Positions 31,384 through 45,797 of a stretch of 64,000 bases of DNA are shown here, in pieces. The notes below the pieces were generated by a model. It was not told where the DNA came from, made no database searches, and was given only the letters and a program-made list of their open reading frames with translations. The translations under genes and the position numbers were made by a program. Source of the DNA: Arenimonas sp. SCN 70-307 (GTDB lineage Bacteria; Pseudomonadota; Gammaproteobacteria; Xanthomonadales; Xanthomonadaceae); the NCBI RefSeq assembly GCF_001724815.1, contig NZ_MEDO01000007.1:1-64000 (forward strand), read 5' to 3'. Position 1 is the stretch's first letter; each line of letters starts with the position of its first letter.

Positions 31384-33888
31384 ATGATGACGCGACCCAA
31401 TGTCCGCCGCTGCCTCCTGAGCATCGCGCTCGCCGCCGCCCTCGCCGGCCCCGCCCACGCCCAGAACTACGAGGCCTTCCAGGTCGCCGACATCCGCGTC
31501 GAGGGCCTGCAGCGCATCTCGGCCGGCACGGTCTTCACCTACCTGCCGGTGGAGCGCGGCGACGTGCTCGACCGCAGCCGCTCCGGCGAGGCGATCCGCG
31601 CGCTGTTCCGCACCGGCTTCTTCAGCGACGTGCGGCTCGAGCGCCAGGGCGGGATCCTGGTGGTGGTGGTCACCGAGCGCCCGGCCATCAATACGATCAA
31701 CCTCACCGGCAACAAGGACATCAAGTCCGCCGACCTGCTCAACGGCCTGCGCAACATCGGCCTGGCCGAGGGCGAGACCTTCAACCCGCTCAACCTCGAC
31801 CGGGTGACGCAGGAGCTGGTGCGCCAGTACAACAACCGCGGCAAGTACAACGTCTCGATCACGCCGACGGTGACCAACCTCGACCGCAACCGCGTCGACA
31901 TCAGCATCGTCGTGGCCGAGGGCAAGGCCGCGCGCATCCGCGACATCAACATCGTCGGCAACGAGACCTACGTCGACGAGGACCTGCGCAAGACCTGGGA
32001 GTCCGACACCAGCAACTGGCTCTCGTGGTATCGCCGCGACGACCAGTACTCGCGCGAGAAGCTCTCGGGCGACCTCGAGAAGCTGAGCAACTACTACCTC
32101 GACCGCGGCTACGTCGACTTCAACGTCGAATCCACCCAGGTCGCCATCAGCCCCGACAAGCGCGACATCTTCGTCACCGCCAACGTGGCCGAGGGCGAGG
32201 TGTACACCGTCGGCGACGTGAAGGTCTCCGGCGACACCATCCTGCCCATCGAGGAGATGGAGAAGCTGGTGTTCCTGGCCAAGGGCGACACCTTCTCGCG
32301 CGCCCGCGTCGAGCTCAGCGCCGACTCCATGATCGCCACGCTGGGCAACATCGGCTACGCCTTCGCCCAGGTGAACCCGATCCCGGACATCGACCGCGAG
32401 GGCCGCGTGGTCGGCCTGAACTTCTTCGTCGAGCCGGGCCCGCGCGTGCAGGTCCGCCGCATCGTCTTCAAGGGCAACGTCGGCACCGCCGACGAGGTCC
32501 TGCGCCGCGAGATGCGCCAGTTCGAGGGCGCCTGGTTCTCGCAGGCCGCGGTCGACCGCTCGAAGATCCGCCTGCAGCGCCTGGGCTTCTTCGAGGAAAT
32601 CGACATCGAGACGCCGGAAGTGCCGGGCGCGCCCGACCAGGTCGACGTGGTCGTCAACGTCAAGGAGCGCAACTCGGGCCAGTTCACCTTCGGCCTGGGC
32701 TACCAGCAGACCTACGGCCTGATCACCAGCCTGCAGCTGGTGCAGAACAACTTCCTGGGCACCGGCAACCGCGTCTCGGTGGCCGTGCAGAACAACGCCT
32801 TCTCCAAGCAGTTCTCGCTGGGCTTCGCCGACCCGTACTTCACCGAGCGCGGCGTCAGCGTCGGCTACAACCTCAACTACAGCGACTTCGACTACTCGCG
32901 CCGCAGCGCCAACCTCGCCCAGTACAACAACGAGGTCGCCTCGGGCGAAGTGGTCGTCGGCCTGCCGCTGACCGAGACCGACCAGATCCAGTTCTCGCTG
33001 GGCATCGACCGCAACGGCATCACCACGCAGGACGGCTTCACGCCCGAGCCGCTGATCCAGTACCTCGTCGCCACGATGGGCGACCGCCAGCGCTTCCCGC
33101 TCTTCCACGTCGACGACGACAACGACCCGGATACGCCGAGCGACAACGACGACGACGATCCGACCACCACCGACGAGCTGAGCTTCGGCGGCACCCGTCG
33201 CTGGAACATCAACGCCTGGCGCCTGCAGACCGGCTGGGTGCGCGACTCGCGCAACGACTTCCTGCTGCCCACCCGCGGCACCTACCACCGCGTCAGCGCC
33301 GAAGTGGTGCTGCCGGGCAGCGACCTCGAGTACTACAAGCTCGGCTACAACTTCGAGCACTACCTGCCGCTGACCAGCTGGATGGTGATGAAGATCGGCG
33401 CCGAGATCGGCTACGGCGACGCCTATGGCGACACCGCCAAGGGCGAGTGCCCGACCTTCGACAACGAGGGCGACGTCATCATCGCCACCACCAGCTGCGG
33501 CCTGCCCTTCTTCCGCAACTACTACGCCGGCGGCCCGAACTCGATCCGCGGCTTCGAGGTCAACACGGTCGGCCCGACCTACCAGTTCACGGCCGACGGT
33601 TTCCGCCAGCCGCTGGGTGGCTCGCTCAAGACCGCGGGCACCTTCGAGTTCTTCTTCCCGAACCTGTTCGAGTCGCGCGGCACGCGCCTGTCGGCCTTCG
33701 TCGACTACGGCAACGTGTACTACGGCTTCGACGACTGGGAAGCCAAGACGCTGCGCATCTCCACCGGCGTGGCGCTGCAGTGGCAGTCGCCGATGGGCCC
33801 GATCCAGATCAGCTACGCCCTGCCGATCCAGCGCGAGCGTTCCGACCAGATCGAGCGCCTGCAGTTCACCTTCGGCGGCAGCTTCTAA
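31384..33888 (+). CDS. bamA: Outer membrane protein assembly factor BamA
   Basis: An 834-residue Omp85 protein. A signal peptide (to about residue 26, GPAHA-Q) is followed by five POTRA domains to about residue 430 (VEGLQRISAGTVFTYLPVERGD opens POTRA1) and a C-terminal beta-barrel. It has the RGF motif (NSIRGFEV) of the conserved barrel loop and ends in Phe (FTFGGSF), the outer-membrane targeting signal. An extracellular-loop region at residues 577-598 is strongly acidic (12 of 22 residues Asp/Glu). MM at the start leaves a one-codon ambiguity. In E. coli skp would follow; here lpxD follows directly. Confidence 0.98.
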   Translation: MMTRPNVRRCLLSIALAAALAGPAHAQNYEAFQVADIRVEGLQRISAGTVFTYLPVERGDVLDRSRSGEAIRALFRTGFFSDVRLERQGGILVVVVTERPAINTINLTGNKDIKSADLLNGLRNIGLAEGETFNPLNLDRVTQELVRQYNNRGKYNVSITPTVTNLDRNRVDISIVVAEGKAARIRDINIVGNETYVDEDLRKTWESDTSNWLSWYRRDDQYSREKLSGDLEKLSNYYLDRGYVDFNVESTQVAISPDKRDIFVTANVAEGEVYTVGDVKVSGDTILPIEEMEKLVFLAKGDTFSRARVELSADSMIATLGNIGYAFAQVNPIPDIDREGRVVGLNFFVEPGPRVQVRRIVFKGNVGTADEVLRREMRQFEGAWFSQAAVDRSKIRLQRLGFFEEIDIETPEVPGAPDQVDVVVNVKERNSGQFTFGLGYQQTYGLITSLQLVQNNFLGTGNRVSVAVQNNAFSKQFSLGFADPYFTERGVSVGYNLNYSDFDYSRRSANLAQYNNEVASGEVVVGLPLTETDQIQFSLGIDRNGITTQDGFTPEPLIQYLVATMGDRQRFPLFHVDDDNDPDTPSDNDDDDPTTTDELSFGGTRRWNINAWRLQTGWVRDSRNDFLLPTRGTYHRVSAEVVLPGSDLEYYKLGYNFEHYLPLTSWMVMKIGAEIGYGDAYGDTAKGECPTFDNEGDVIIATTSCGLPFFRNYYAGGPNSIRGFEVNTVGPTYQFTADGFRQPLGGSLKTAGTFEFFFPNLFESRGTRLSAFVDYGNVYYGFDDWEAKTLRISTGVALQWQSPMGPIQISYALPIQRERSDQIERLQFTFGGSF

Positions 33889-33897
33889 GCCCCCGGC

Positions 33898-34920
33898 ATG
33901 TCGGCCCCCGCCCCGGCACCCACCCTGGCCGAACTGGCGCAACGGTTCGGCCTGCGGCTGCAGGGCGAGGGCGACGTGCGCATCACCGGCGTCGCCACGC
34001 TTTCCGGCGCGGCGCCGGGCCGGCTGGCCTTCCTGGCCAATCCGCGCTACCGGCGCGAGCTGGCCGGCACCGCCGCCTCGGCCGTGGTGCTGGCCGAGGC
34101 CGATGCGGCCGCCTGCCCCGTGCCCTGCCTGGTCGCGAAGTCGCCCTACGTGGCCTTCGCGCGCATCGCCGCGCTGTTCGACCCGCCGCCGGTGCCGGTG
34201 CCTGGCATCCACCCGTCCGCCGTGGTCGCGCCCGACGCCGTCGTCGACCCGGGCGCGCAGGTCGGCCCCTTTTGCTACGTCGGCGCCCGCAGCCGCATCG
34301 CCGCCGGCGCCATCCTCGGCCCGGGCTGCCACGTGGGCGAGGACAATGAAGTCGGCCCTGGCTGTGAACTGCTGGGCCGCGTGACCCTGGTGACGCGCGT
34401 GCGGCTCGGGGCTCGCGTGCGCGTGCACCCCGGCGCGGTGCTTGGCGCCGAGGGCTTCGGCCTGGCGATGGACGCCGGGCAATGGATCAAGGTGCCGCAG
34501 CTGGGCGGCGTGGTGGTGGGCGACGACTGCGAGGTCGGCGCCAACACCTGCATCGACCGCGGCGCCATCGAGGACACCGTGCTCGAGCAGGACGTGCGCC
34601 TGGACAACCTGGTGCAGGTGGGCCACAACGTGCGCATCGGCGCGCACACGGCCATGGCCGGCTGCGTGGCGGTGGCCGGTTCGGCCCGGATCGGAAGTTA
34701 CTGCCTGGTCGGCGGCGGCGCCGGCATCGCCGGCCACCTGTCGATCTGCGACAAGGTCACCATCACCGCCATGAGCCTGGTGACGGCCTCGATCACCGAG
34801 CCCGGCGAGTACTCCTCGGCCATGACCGTGCAGGAGAGCCGGCGCTGGCGCCGCAATGCGGCCCGTTTCCGGCAATTGGACGGCCTCGCGCGTAGAATGG
34901 GCGCCCCGAACACCGATTGA
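33898..34920 (+). CDS. lpxD: UDP-3-O-(3-hydroxyacyl)glucosamine N-acyltransferase
   Basis: A 340-residue hexapeptide-repeat acyltransferase, third step of lipid A synthesis. N-terminal uridine-binding domain to about residue 100 ([23 protein letters not shown]), then the beta-helix with [41 protein letters not shown] and the catalytic His in [13 protein letters not shown]-terminal helix binds ACP in relatives. Only nine bases separate it from bamA. Confidence 0.97.
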   Translation: MSAPAPAPTLAELAQRFGLRLQGEGDVRITGVATLSGAAPGRLAFLANPRYRRELAGTAASAVVLAEADAAACPVPCLVAKSPYVAFARIAALFDPPPVPVPGIHPSAVVAPDAVVDPGAQVGPFCYVGARSRIAAGAILGPGCHVGEDNEVGPGCELLGRVTLVTRVRLGARVRVHPGAVLGAEGFGLAMDAGQWIKVPQLGGVVVGDDCEVGANTCIDRGAIEDTVLEQDVRLDNLVQVGHNVRIGAHTAMAGCVAVAGSARIGSYCLVGGGAGIAGHLSICDKVTITAMSLVTASITEPGEYSSAMTVQESRRWRRNAARFRQLDGLARRMGAPNTD

Positions 34921-34937
34921 CCGAAGGAAGCCCCAGG

Positions 34938-35405
34938 ATGAGCCAAGACGCCATCAAGCTGCCCGTGGATGTCGCCTGCATCCTGCACCTGCTGCCGCAC
35001 CGCTACCCGTTCCTGCTCGTCGACCGCGTGGTCGAGCTCGACGCCGGCCAGCGTATCCGCGCACTCAAGAACGTCACCTTCAACGAGCCCTTCTTCCAGG
35101 GCCATTTCCCCGGCCGCCCGGTGATGCCCGGCGTGCTGGTGATCGAGGCCATGGCCCAGGCCGGTGGCCTGCTGACCCAGCTTTCGCTGCCGCGCGACCA
35201 GGTCAGCGAAGGCAAGCTGTTCTACCTGGTGAAGGTGGACAACGCCCGCTTCAACCGCATGGTGGTGCCGGGCGACCAGCTCGACATCGAGGTCAAGCTC
35301 AAGCGCCACATCCGCAACATGGCGCTGTACGAGTGCGCCGCGCGCGTCGACGGCCAGGTGGTGGCCAGCGCCGAGATCCTCTGCGCCGAGGGCAAGGAAG
35401 CGTGA
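34938..35405 (+). CDS. fabZ: 3-hydroxyacyl-ACP dehydratase FabZ
   Basis: A 155-residue hot-dog fold enzyme of fatty-acid elongation. Catalytic His56 and Glu70 lie in [21 protein letters not shown]. The N-terminal [16 protein letters not shown] is also typical. It competes with LpxA for 3-hydroxyacyl-ACP, so its place between lpxD and lpxA is functional. ATG 34938 follows an AGGAAG site; the stop overlaps the lpxA GTG start. Confidence 0.98.
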   Translation: MSQDAIKLPVDVACILHLLPHRYPFLLVDRVVELDAGQRIRALKNVTFNEPFFQGHFPGRPVMPGVLVIEAMAQAGGLLTQLSLPRDQVSEGKLFYLVKVDNARFNRMVVPGDQLDIEVKLKRHIRNMALYECAARVDGQVVASAEILCAEGKEA

Positions 35406-36172
35406 TTCACCCCACCGCCCTGGTCGACCCCGCCGCGCGCCTGGGCCAGGGCGTCCAGGTCGGTCCCTACGCCATCATCGGCGCCGACGTCGAGATCGGC
35501 GATGGCTGCCGCATCGGCCCGCATGCGGTCATCACCGGCCCCACCCGCCTGGGCCGGGACAACGTGGTGCACGCCCACGCCACGCTGGGCAACGACCCGC
35601 AGGACAAGAAGTTCGCCGGCGAGCGCACCGAACTGGTGGTCGGCGACGGCAACACCTTCTTCGAGTTCACCACCATCAGCCGCGGCACCGGCGACGGCGG
35701 CGGCATCACCCGCATCGGCAGCCGCAACTGGATCATGGCCTACGTGCACGTGGCCCACGACTGCGTCATCGGCGACAACTGCATCCTGGCCAACAACGCC
35801 ACGCTCGCCGGCCACGCCGAGCTGGGCGACTGGGTGATCCTGGGCGGCTTCGCGGCCATCCACCAGTTCTGCAAGATCGGCGCGCATGCCTTCATCGGCA
35901 TGGGCAGCCTGGTCAATGCCGACGTGCCGCCGTTCGTGATGGTGGCCGACAAGTACGCGGCCCCGCGCGGCATCAACAGCGAAGGCCTCAAGCGCCGCGG
36001 CTTCGACGCCGAGCGCATCGCGGCCATCAAGCGCGCCTACCGTGCGCTTTATCTCTCCGGCAAGCCGCTGGCCGAGGTGCGCGAGCAGCTCGCCGCCGTC
36101 GCCGACTCCTCGCAGGACGTGCAGCTGATGCTCGATTTCATCGGGCAGAGCGCGCGCGGCCTGCTGCGCTGA
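35402..36172 (+). CDS. lpxA: Acyl-ACP:UDP-GlcNAc O-acyltransferase
   Basis: A 256-residue trimeric beta-helix enzyme, first step of lipid A synthesis. The start GTG 35402 overlaps the fabZ stop (GTGA) and gives the canonical M-I-H-P-T-A N-terminus. Catalytic His is about residue 119 in [12 protein letters not shown]. Hexapeptide repeats run through [17 protein letters not shown]. The C-terminal helical domain begins near [12 protein letters not shown]. Confidence 0.98.
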   Translation: MIHPTALVDPAARLGQGVQVGPYAIIGADVEIGDGCRIGPHAVITGPTRLGRDNVVHAHATLGNDPQDKKFAGERTELVVGDGNTFFEFTTISRGTGDGGGITRIGSRNWIMAYVHVAHDCVIGDNCILANNATLAGHAELGDWVILGGFAAIHQFCKIGAHAFIGMGSLVNADVPPFVMVADKYAAPRGINSEGLKRRGFDAERIAAIKRAYRALYLSGKPLAEVREQLAAVADSSQDVQLMLDFIGQSARGLLR

Positions 36173-36176
36173 GGCC

Positions 36177-37328
36177 ATGGCCGGCCGGCGCCTGCGGATC
36201 GCCCTGGTCGCCGGCGAAGCCTCGGGCGACCTGCTGGGCGCGGGCCTGCTGGAAGAACTGAAACAGCGCTTCCCGGACGCCGAATTCGCCGGCATCGGCG
36301 GCCCGCGCATGCAGGCCGCAGGCCTCGAGGCCTGGCACGACAGCAGCGAGCTGGCGGTGATGGGCCTGGCCGAGGTGCTGCGCCACCTGCCGCGCTTGCT
36401 GCGCCTGCGCCGCCGGCTGTCCAGGCGCCTGCTCGACTGGCGGCCGGACGTGTTCATCGGCATCGACGCCCCCGACTTCAACCTCGGCCTTGAGCGCCGG
36501 CTCAAGCAGGCCGGCATCCGCACCGTGCACTACGCCAGCCCCTCGGTCTGGGCCTGGCGCGAGGGCCGCGCCGCGAAGATCGGCCGCAGCGCCGACCTGG
36601 TGCTGTGCCTGTTCCCGATGGAGCCGCCGATCTACGCCCGCCACGGCGTGGATGCGCGTTTCGTCGGCCATCCGCTGGCCGATGCCTTCCCGGCCCATCC
36701 CGACCGCGCTGCCGCGCGCGAGCGCCTGGGCCTGCACGACGACCCGCCGGTGCTGGCGGTGCTGCCCGGCAGCCGCCTGGGAGAGATCCGCCGGCTCTGG
36801 CCGGTGTTCATCGAGGCCGCGCGCCTGCTCACGCTGGGCGTGCCGGGCCTGATCGTCGCCGTGCCCGCCGCCGACGCGGCCTGCCGCGCCGCCATCGAGC
36901 AGGGCCTGGACGGCTCGCAGCTGGCCAACGTGGCCATCTACGACGGCCAGGCGCACGACATCATGGTGGCCTCCGACGTGGTGCTGCTGGCCTCTGGCAC
37001 CGCCGCGCTCGAGGCCATGCTGGCCAAGCGGCCGATGGTCGTGGGCTACCGCATCTCCGCGCTCACCTACCGGCTGGTGATGTGGCTGGGCATGATGCGC
37101 ACCAGCCGCTACAGCCTGCCCAACGTGCTGGCCAACGAGCCGATCGTGCCCGAGCTGATGCAGCACGACTGCACGCCCGAAAACCTGGCCAGCGCGGTGA
37201 TGGGCTGGTTCGGCGACCCGGATGCACGCGCCGCCCTGCTGCCGCGCTACGAGCACATCCACGCCAAGCTGCGCGGCAACGCCTCGGCGTCGGCCGCCGA
37301 AGCCGTCGCCGGCCTGCTGGCGAAGTGA
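36177..37328 (+). CDS. lpxB: Lipid-A-disaccharide synthase
   Basis: A 383-residue GT-B (GT19) glycosyltransferase that joins lipid X to UDP-diacylglucosamine. Blocks: [79 protein letters not shown] and [17 protein letters not shown]. Four bases after lpxA; its stop overlaps the GTG of rnhB. Confidence 0.98.
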   Translation: MAGRRLRIALVAGEASGDLLGAGLLEELKQRFPDAEFAGIGGPRMQAAGLEAWHDSSELAVMGLAEVLRHLPRLLRLRRRLSRRLLDWRPDVFIGIDAPDFNLGLERRLKQAGIRTVHYASPSVWAWREGRAAKIGRSADLVLCLFPMEPPIYARHGVDARFVGHPLADAFPAHPDRAAARERLGLHDDPPVLAVLPGSRLGEIRRLWPVFIEAARLLTLGVPGLIVAVPAADAACRAAIEQGLDGSQLANVAIYDGQAHDIMVASDVVLLASGTAALEAMLAKRPMVVGYRISALTYRLVMWLGMMRTSRYSLPNVLANEPIVPELMQHDCTPENLASAVMGWFGDPDARAALLPRYEHIHAKLRGNASASAAEAVAGLLAK

Positions 37329-37915
37329 GCGGGCTGCTGCTGGTCGCCGGCGTCGACGAAGCCGGGCGCGGCCCGCTGGCCGGCCCGGTGTCGGTGGCGG
37401 CGGTGATCCTCGACCCCGAGCGTCCCATCGCCGGCCTGGGCGATTCCAAGGCACTGTCGGAAGCGCGGCGCGAAGCGCTGGCGCCGCTGATCCGCGAGCA
37501 GGCGCTGGCCTGGCACCTCGAGTGGGTGTGGCCGGCCGAGATCGACCGCCTCAACATCCTGCAGGCCACGCTGGCGGGCATGGCGCGCGCGCTGCGGGCG
37601 CTGCGGCCGGCGCCGGCCAGCGCGCTCATTGACGGCAACCGCCTGCCGCGCGACCTGCCCTGCCCGGCGCAGGCGCTGGTGAAGGGCGACGCGCGCGAGC
37701 CGGCGATCATGGCCGCTTCGATACTGGCGAAAGTGGCGCGCGACGAGCACATGCGCGCGCTCGACCAGCGTTTCCCCGGCTACGGCTTCGCGCTGCACAA
37801 GGGCTACCCCACGCCCGAACATTTCGAAGCGCTGCGCCGGCTCGGCCCCTGCGCCGAACATCGCCGCAGCTTCGCACCGGTGCGCGCGCTGATGGCGCCG
37901 TCGCTGCTCGACTGA
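37325..37915 (+). CDS. rnhB: Ribonuclease HII
   Basis: A 196-residue nuclease removing RNA, including single ribonucleotides, from DNA. The acidic motif [16 protein letters not shown] has Asp11-Glu12; [11 protein letters not shown] carries the next Asp, and [14 protein letters not shown] supplies the last. [15 protein letters not shown] is the C-terminal family block. GTG start 37325 overlaps lpxB as GTGA. Confidence 0.97.
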   Translation: MSGLLLVAGVDEAGRGPLAGPVSVAAVILDPERPIAGLGDSKALSEARREALAPLIREQALAWHLEWVWPAEIDRLNILQATLAGMARALRALRPAPASALIDGNRLPRDLPCPAQALVKGDAREPAIMAASILAKVARDEHMRALDQRFPGYGFALHKGYPTPEHFEALRRLGPCAEHRRSFAPVRALMAPSLLD

Positions 37916-38046
37916 ACGGACCGGCACTGGACAGCCCCGGCGCGGGGGCGTAGGACTGCAATGGCATCCCGGCGGATGCGGCGGCCCGCGGCCACCGCCG
38001 ACCAGCCGCGCGCCGCGCCCGCCACCGGTCGGCAGCGAGTACTGCC

Positions 38047-38670
38047 ATGAGACACGAGCCTCCCCTTCCCGCGGGCACGCCCCTGCCGCTGCCCCGCGCC
38101 CCCGCGCCCGATCCGGTCGATCCGCCGGTGCCCCTGCCGCCGACGGCGATCGCGGAGTTCAACCAGCTGCTGCACGAACTGCACCCGGACGCACCCTTCG
38201 TCGATCGCGATGCCGTGGCCAGCGTCGCCCGCTGGCTGCAGTCGCTGCCCGGCCCGCAGGCCGAGGCGCTGCTGCAGGCGCGGCTGGGTCGCCTGGCCGA
38301 GCTGCAGGCCATGGTCGCCGACACGGACTGGGCGATCGAACCCGCCCTCGCGCGGCGCGTCGGCCGCCTGGTGGAATACGTCGAGCGCGAGCGCGACCTG
38401 ATCCCGGACGACGTGCCGCGCATCGGCCGCCTGGACGACGCGCTGCTGGTCGAGCTGGCCTGGCCGATGGTGGCCGAGGAGCTCGAGGACTATCGCGACT
38501 TCCAGCGCTTCCGCGAAGAGTCGGGCGACGCCTTCGACGGCCATCCGCGGCGCGACGACTGGCTGCGCGTACGACTCGAGGAGGGCGCGCTGTGGGAGCA
38601 ACTGCATCGCGTCCGCCACCAGCACTACATCGACTACGGCCCGCTCGAGGGCGGCCTGCGCGTGGTCTGA
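38047..38670 (+). CDS. Paralogue A of a tandem pair with YkvA-like motif
   Basis: A 207-residue soluble protein of unknown function. A proline-rich N-terminus (about 35 residues) precedes a helical core with FNQLLHELHPDAPFVDRDAVASVARWLQSLP, and a block DLIPDDVPRIGRLDDALLVELAWP. That block resembles the 'D-x-I-P-D-x-x-P-x-x-G-x-L-D-D' signature of DUF1232 (YkvA). It shares this arrangement throughout with the gene at 38826-39449, so the two arose by duplication. No signal peptide or membrane helix. Start at ATG 38047, about 130 bp after rnhB. Confidence 0.83.
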   Translation: MRHEPPLPAGTPLPLPRAPAPDPVDPPVPLPPTAIAEFNQLLHELHPDAPFVDRDAVASVARWLQSLPGPQAEALLQARLGRLAELQAMVADTDWAIEPALARRVGRLVEYVERERDLIPDDVPRIGRLDDALLVELAWPMVAEELEDYRDFQRFREESGDAFDGHPRRDDWLRVRLEEGALWEQLHRVRHQHYIDYGPLEGGLRVV

Positions 38671-38825
38671 GCGCGCGCCGGAGCTGTCCGGGAACTGAAT
38701 TGTGCCGAAGGTCACTGCGACTTCAGGAACGCGACCGCGCGCCTGCAACCTTCGATGATGGTGGCGCATCAACAAGGCAAGGCGCGCGGGAATGGTTCCC
38801 GCCGCCGCGCCACCGGAAGCCCGCC

Positions 38826-39449
38826 ATGAATGCCCTTCGCAAAGACGACCTGTCCCTCCCGCTGCCGCCCCGCTCGCACGAGACGCGCCGCCGCCAGGTG
38901 GCCGGCCTGGTGCTGGAGGAAAGCCAGGTGGCCCGGTTCAACGCGGTGCTCTCGCGCATCGACCCGAACGCCCCGCAGATCAGCGCCGACCAGGTGGTCA
39001 CGCTGGCGCGCTGGCTGCAGGACCTGCCGCGCGAGCGCGCCACCGCCGTGCTCTCCGAGCGCCTGGCGCGCGTGGAGCACCTGCGCCGCATGCTCAACGA
39101 CGACGACTGGGAAGTCGACGGCGAGCTGCGCGAGCGCTCGCGCATGCTCATCAGCTACCTGCAGCAGGTCGACGACCTGATCCCGGACGACCAGCCGCTG
39201 CTCGGCCACCTCGACGACGCGCTGCTGGTGGAGCTGGCCTGGCCGGCCTTCCGCGACGAAACCCTGGACTACGGCGACTTCTGCCGCTTCCGCAGCCAGG
39301 CGCGCCCGCGCGGCAACGCCCGCGAGCGCCGCCTGGCCTGGGAGGCCGACTGCCTGGCCGAGGCCGCCCTGCTGCAGCAGCGCCGCGACGTGCGCGCCCG
39401 CCGCTACGCCGGCGGCGAGCCGATGCCGATGCTGTTCCGGGTGTCCTGA
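38826..39449 (+). CDS. Paralogue B of a tandem pair with YkvA-like motif
   Basis: A 207-residue protein, the same length as its upstream neighbour. Matching landmarks: ARFNAVLSRIDPNAPQISADQVVTLARWLQDLP, then DDLIPDDQPLLGHLDDALLVELAWPAFRDETLDYGDFCRFR. The N-terminus has no proline-rich region and the C-terminus differs. The open frame extends upstream into the previous gene, but ATG 38826 within GCCATGAATG gives the matching start. Function unknown; the invariant DLIPDD-x-P-x-x-G-x-LDDALLVELAWP suggests a fixed binding surface. Confidence 0.85.
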   Translation: MNALRKDDLSLPLPPRSHETRRRQVAGLVLEESQVARFNAVLSRIDPNAPQISADQVVTLARWLQDLPRERATAVLSERLARVEHLRRMLNDDDWEVDGELRERSRMLISYLQQVDDLIPDDQPLLGHLDDALLVELAWPAFRDETLDYGDFCRFRSQARPRGNARERRLAWEADCLAEAALLQQRRDVRARRYAGGEPMPMLFRVS

Positions 39450-39502
39450 CGACCTCTCCAACGGGCGGGGCGGCGAGGCTTGGCAACAGGGACTGTCAAG
39501 CC

Positions 39503-39530
39503 TTGTCCGCCCCCACCCTCGGGGTAAACT
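39503..39530 (+). promoter_or_regulatory. Probable promoter of dnaE
   Basis: TTGTCC at 39503-39508 and TAAACT at 39525-39530 with a 16 bp spacer, 24 bases ahead of the dnaE ATG. Each box has four matches to the sigma-70 consensus. Confidence 0.45.
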
Positions 39531-39554
39531 GCCGGTTGGCCCCTGGTCACCGGC

Positions 39555-43070
<3,516 letters not shown>

Positions 43071-43145
43071 AAAGAAACGGGGTCAGGTTCACTTAATCAG
43101 GGGGTCTCCGACCCCCTGATTAAGTGAACCTGACCCCGTTTCTTT
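43071..43145. repeat. Perfect 36 bp inverted repeat between dnaE and accA
   Basis: Left arm 43071-43106 and right arm 43110-43145 are exact reverse complements around the three-base loop TCC. The arms carry AAACGGGGTCAGG and TTCACTTAATCAGGGGGTC. The element starts directly after the dnaE stop codon. It could act as a transcription terminator (TTTCTTT at the right foot) and has the form of a REP/MITE-like palindrome. It lies between genes that are adjacent in other proteobacteria, so it is an insertion relative to that order. Confidence 0.9.
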
Positions 43146-43148
43146 CGG

Positions 43149-43154
43149 TAGAAT
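43149..43154 (+). promoter_or_regulatory. Probable -10 element of the accA promoter
   Basis: TAGAAT four bases after the inverted repeat and 68 bases ahead of the accA ATG. A -35 element would fall inside the right arm of the repeat; none is clear. Confidence 0.35.
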
Positions 43155-43221
43155 CCCCGGCCTTGAGTAATTGCTCCAGTCGGCCTGCCCCAGGCTGGCC
43201 GGGAGCCCGGACGAGACCCGA

Positions 43222-44181
<960 letters not shown>

Positions 44182-44230
44182 GGCCCCGGCCGCCGCGCGG
44201 CCGACCGCCACCGCCGCCCGGGACGTCGCC

Positions 44231-45526
44231 ATGGCCCTGACCCTGCCGCCGCTTCCCGTCGAAGGCCCGCTGCTGCTGGCGTACAGCGGCGGCCTCGATT
44301 CCACCGTACTTCTGCATGCGCTCGCCGCCGATCCGGCCGTGCGCGCGCGCGGCTTGCGCGCGCTGCACGTCGACCACGGCCTGCATCCAGGGTCGGCAGC
44401 CTGGGGCGAGGCCTGCGCGGACAACGGCCGCATGCTGGACGTGCCGTTGAGCATCGTCCGCGTGGAGGTGCGCCCCGACGGCGACGGCCCCGAAGCCGCC
44501 GCGCGCCGCGCCCGGCACGCCGCCTTCGCGCAGGCGCTGCAGCCGGGCGAACTCCTGGTGACCGCGCATCACCGCGACGACCAGGCCGAAACCGTGCTGC
44601 TGCGCCTGCTGCGCGGCGCCGGTGACGGACTGGCGGCGATGCGGCCGCTGCGGCCTTTCGCGGCCGGCTGGCTGTGGCGTCCGCTGCTGGGACTGCCGCG
44701 CGAGGCCCTGGTGTCGTATGCGCGCGAACACGGGCTGCACTGGGTCGAGGATCCATCCAACGCCAGCGACCGCCACGACCGCAACTTCCTGCGCCATCAC
44801 GTGCTGCCGCGCCTGCAGGAGCGCTGGCCGCAGGCGGACGCCGCACTCGCGCGCAGCGCCGCCCTGCTGGCCACCCAGGCCGACCTGCTCGCGGGCGAGG
44901 ACGCCCGTCGCCTGGCGCAGGTGCAGGGCGTGGATCCCCAGGCGCTGTCGGTTCACCTCCTGATGGCCGAGCCGCCCGCCTGGCGGGCACGCCTGCTGCG
45001 CGCCTGGCTGGCCGGCCAGGGCCTGCCGCCGCTGCCCACCGACGCCATCGGCACGATCGAACGCGAGCTGCTGGCGGCGCGGCCCGACGCCAGCGCGTGT
45101 TTCGAATGGTCCGGCGCGGTCATCCACCGCTGGCGCGACCTGCTGCACGCCGGGCCGGCGCGGGCACCGCTGCCGGCGGACTGGTCGGCGGAGTGGACCG
45201 GCGAAGCACCGCTGGCGCTGCCCACCGGCGACACGCTGGCGCTGGACCCGCCGCGCCGCTTCGAGGCGCCCCTGCGCGTGCACGCCCGCCAGGGCGGCGA
45301 ACGCCTGGTCCTGCCCGGCCGCGCGCACCACACCGAACTCAAGCACGCCCTGCAGGACCTCGGCATCCCGCCCTGGGAGCGCGCCTGCCTGCCCCTGCTC
45401 TCCGCCCCCGACGGCACCCTGCTCGCCGCCGCCGACCTGCTCCTCTCCGCCCCGCTCGCCGACTGGCTCGCCCGGCACGCCACCCGCCTGCGCTGGGCTC
45501 GCACCGTTGACCGGGCCGAGGCGTAA
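44231..45526 (+). CDS. tilS: tRNA(Ile)-lysidine synthase
   Basis: A 431-residue enzyme that converts C34 of the CAU-anticodon tRNA-Ile to lysidine, so that it reads AUA. The PP-loop [15 protein letters not shown] is near the N-terminus, then [39 protein letters not shown] and [25 protein letters not shown]. The C-terminal substrate-binding domains follow from about residue 220. ATG 44231 is 49 bases after accA; the longer frame reads through accA and is rejected. Confidence 0.96.
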   Translation: MALTLPPLPVEGPLLLAYSGGLDSTVLLHALAADPAVRARGLRALHVDHGLHPGSAAWGEACADNGRMLDVPLSIVRVEVRPDGDGPEAAARRARHAAFAQALQPGELLVTAHHRDDQAETVLLRLLRGAGDGLAAMRPLRPFAAGWLWRPLLGLPREALVSYAREHGLHWVEDPSNASDRHDRNFLRHHVLPRLQERWPQADAALARSAALLATQADLLAGEDARRLAQVQGVDPQALSVHLLMAEPPAWRARLLRAWLAGQGLPPLPTDAIGTIERELLAARPDASACFEWSGAVIHRWRDLLHAGPARAPLPADWSAEWTGEAPLALPTGDTLALDPPRRFEAPLRVHARQGGERLVLPGRAHHTELKHALQDLGIPPWERACLPLLSAPDGTLLAAADLLLSAPLADWLARHATRLRWARTVDRAEA

Positions 45527-45542
45527 CGGCGACACTTTGCGC

Positions 45543-45797
45543 ATGGCCGCCAAGACCCCCGCACAGCCGTCGCCTGTTGCCCAGTTCGAGTCCTCGCTCG
45601 ACGAGCTCGAGTTGCTGGTGCAGAAGATGGAGAAAGGGGACCTGTCGCTCGACGAATCGCTCGCGGCCTACGAGCGCGGCGTGAACCTCTACCGCCAGTG
45701 CCAGGGCGCGCTCGAGCAGGCCGAGCTGCGCGTGAAGCTGCTCAGCGACCCCGCCGACCCCGACAGCGCCCAGCCCTTCGCCGCCGATGGCGCCTGA
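45543..45797 (+). CDS. xseB: Exodeoxyribonuclease VII small subunit
   Basis: An 84-residue protein with the family block [40 protein letters not shown]. It forms a complex with XseA, not in this window, to degrade single-stranded DNA. ATG 45543 is used; ispA begins 11 bases before its stop, so the two are translationally linked, as in E. coli. Confidence 0.96.
   Translation: MAAKTPAQPSPVAQFESSLDELELLVQKMEKGDLSLDESLAAYERGVNLYRQCQGALEQAELRVKLLSDPADPDSAQPFAADGA

Noticed and set aside
31309..34875. 1188-codon minus-strand open frame opposite bamA and lpxD
   Set aside because: Antisense shadow of two well-supported genes; no domain pattern.
34893..34898. TAGAAT inside the end of lpxD as a fabZ promoter
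   Set aside because: No -35 box at a suitable distance and the genes form a tight operon; not strong enough to list.
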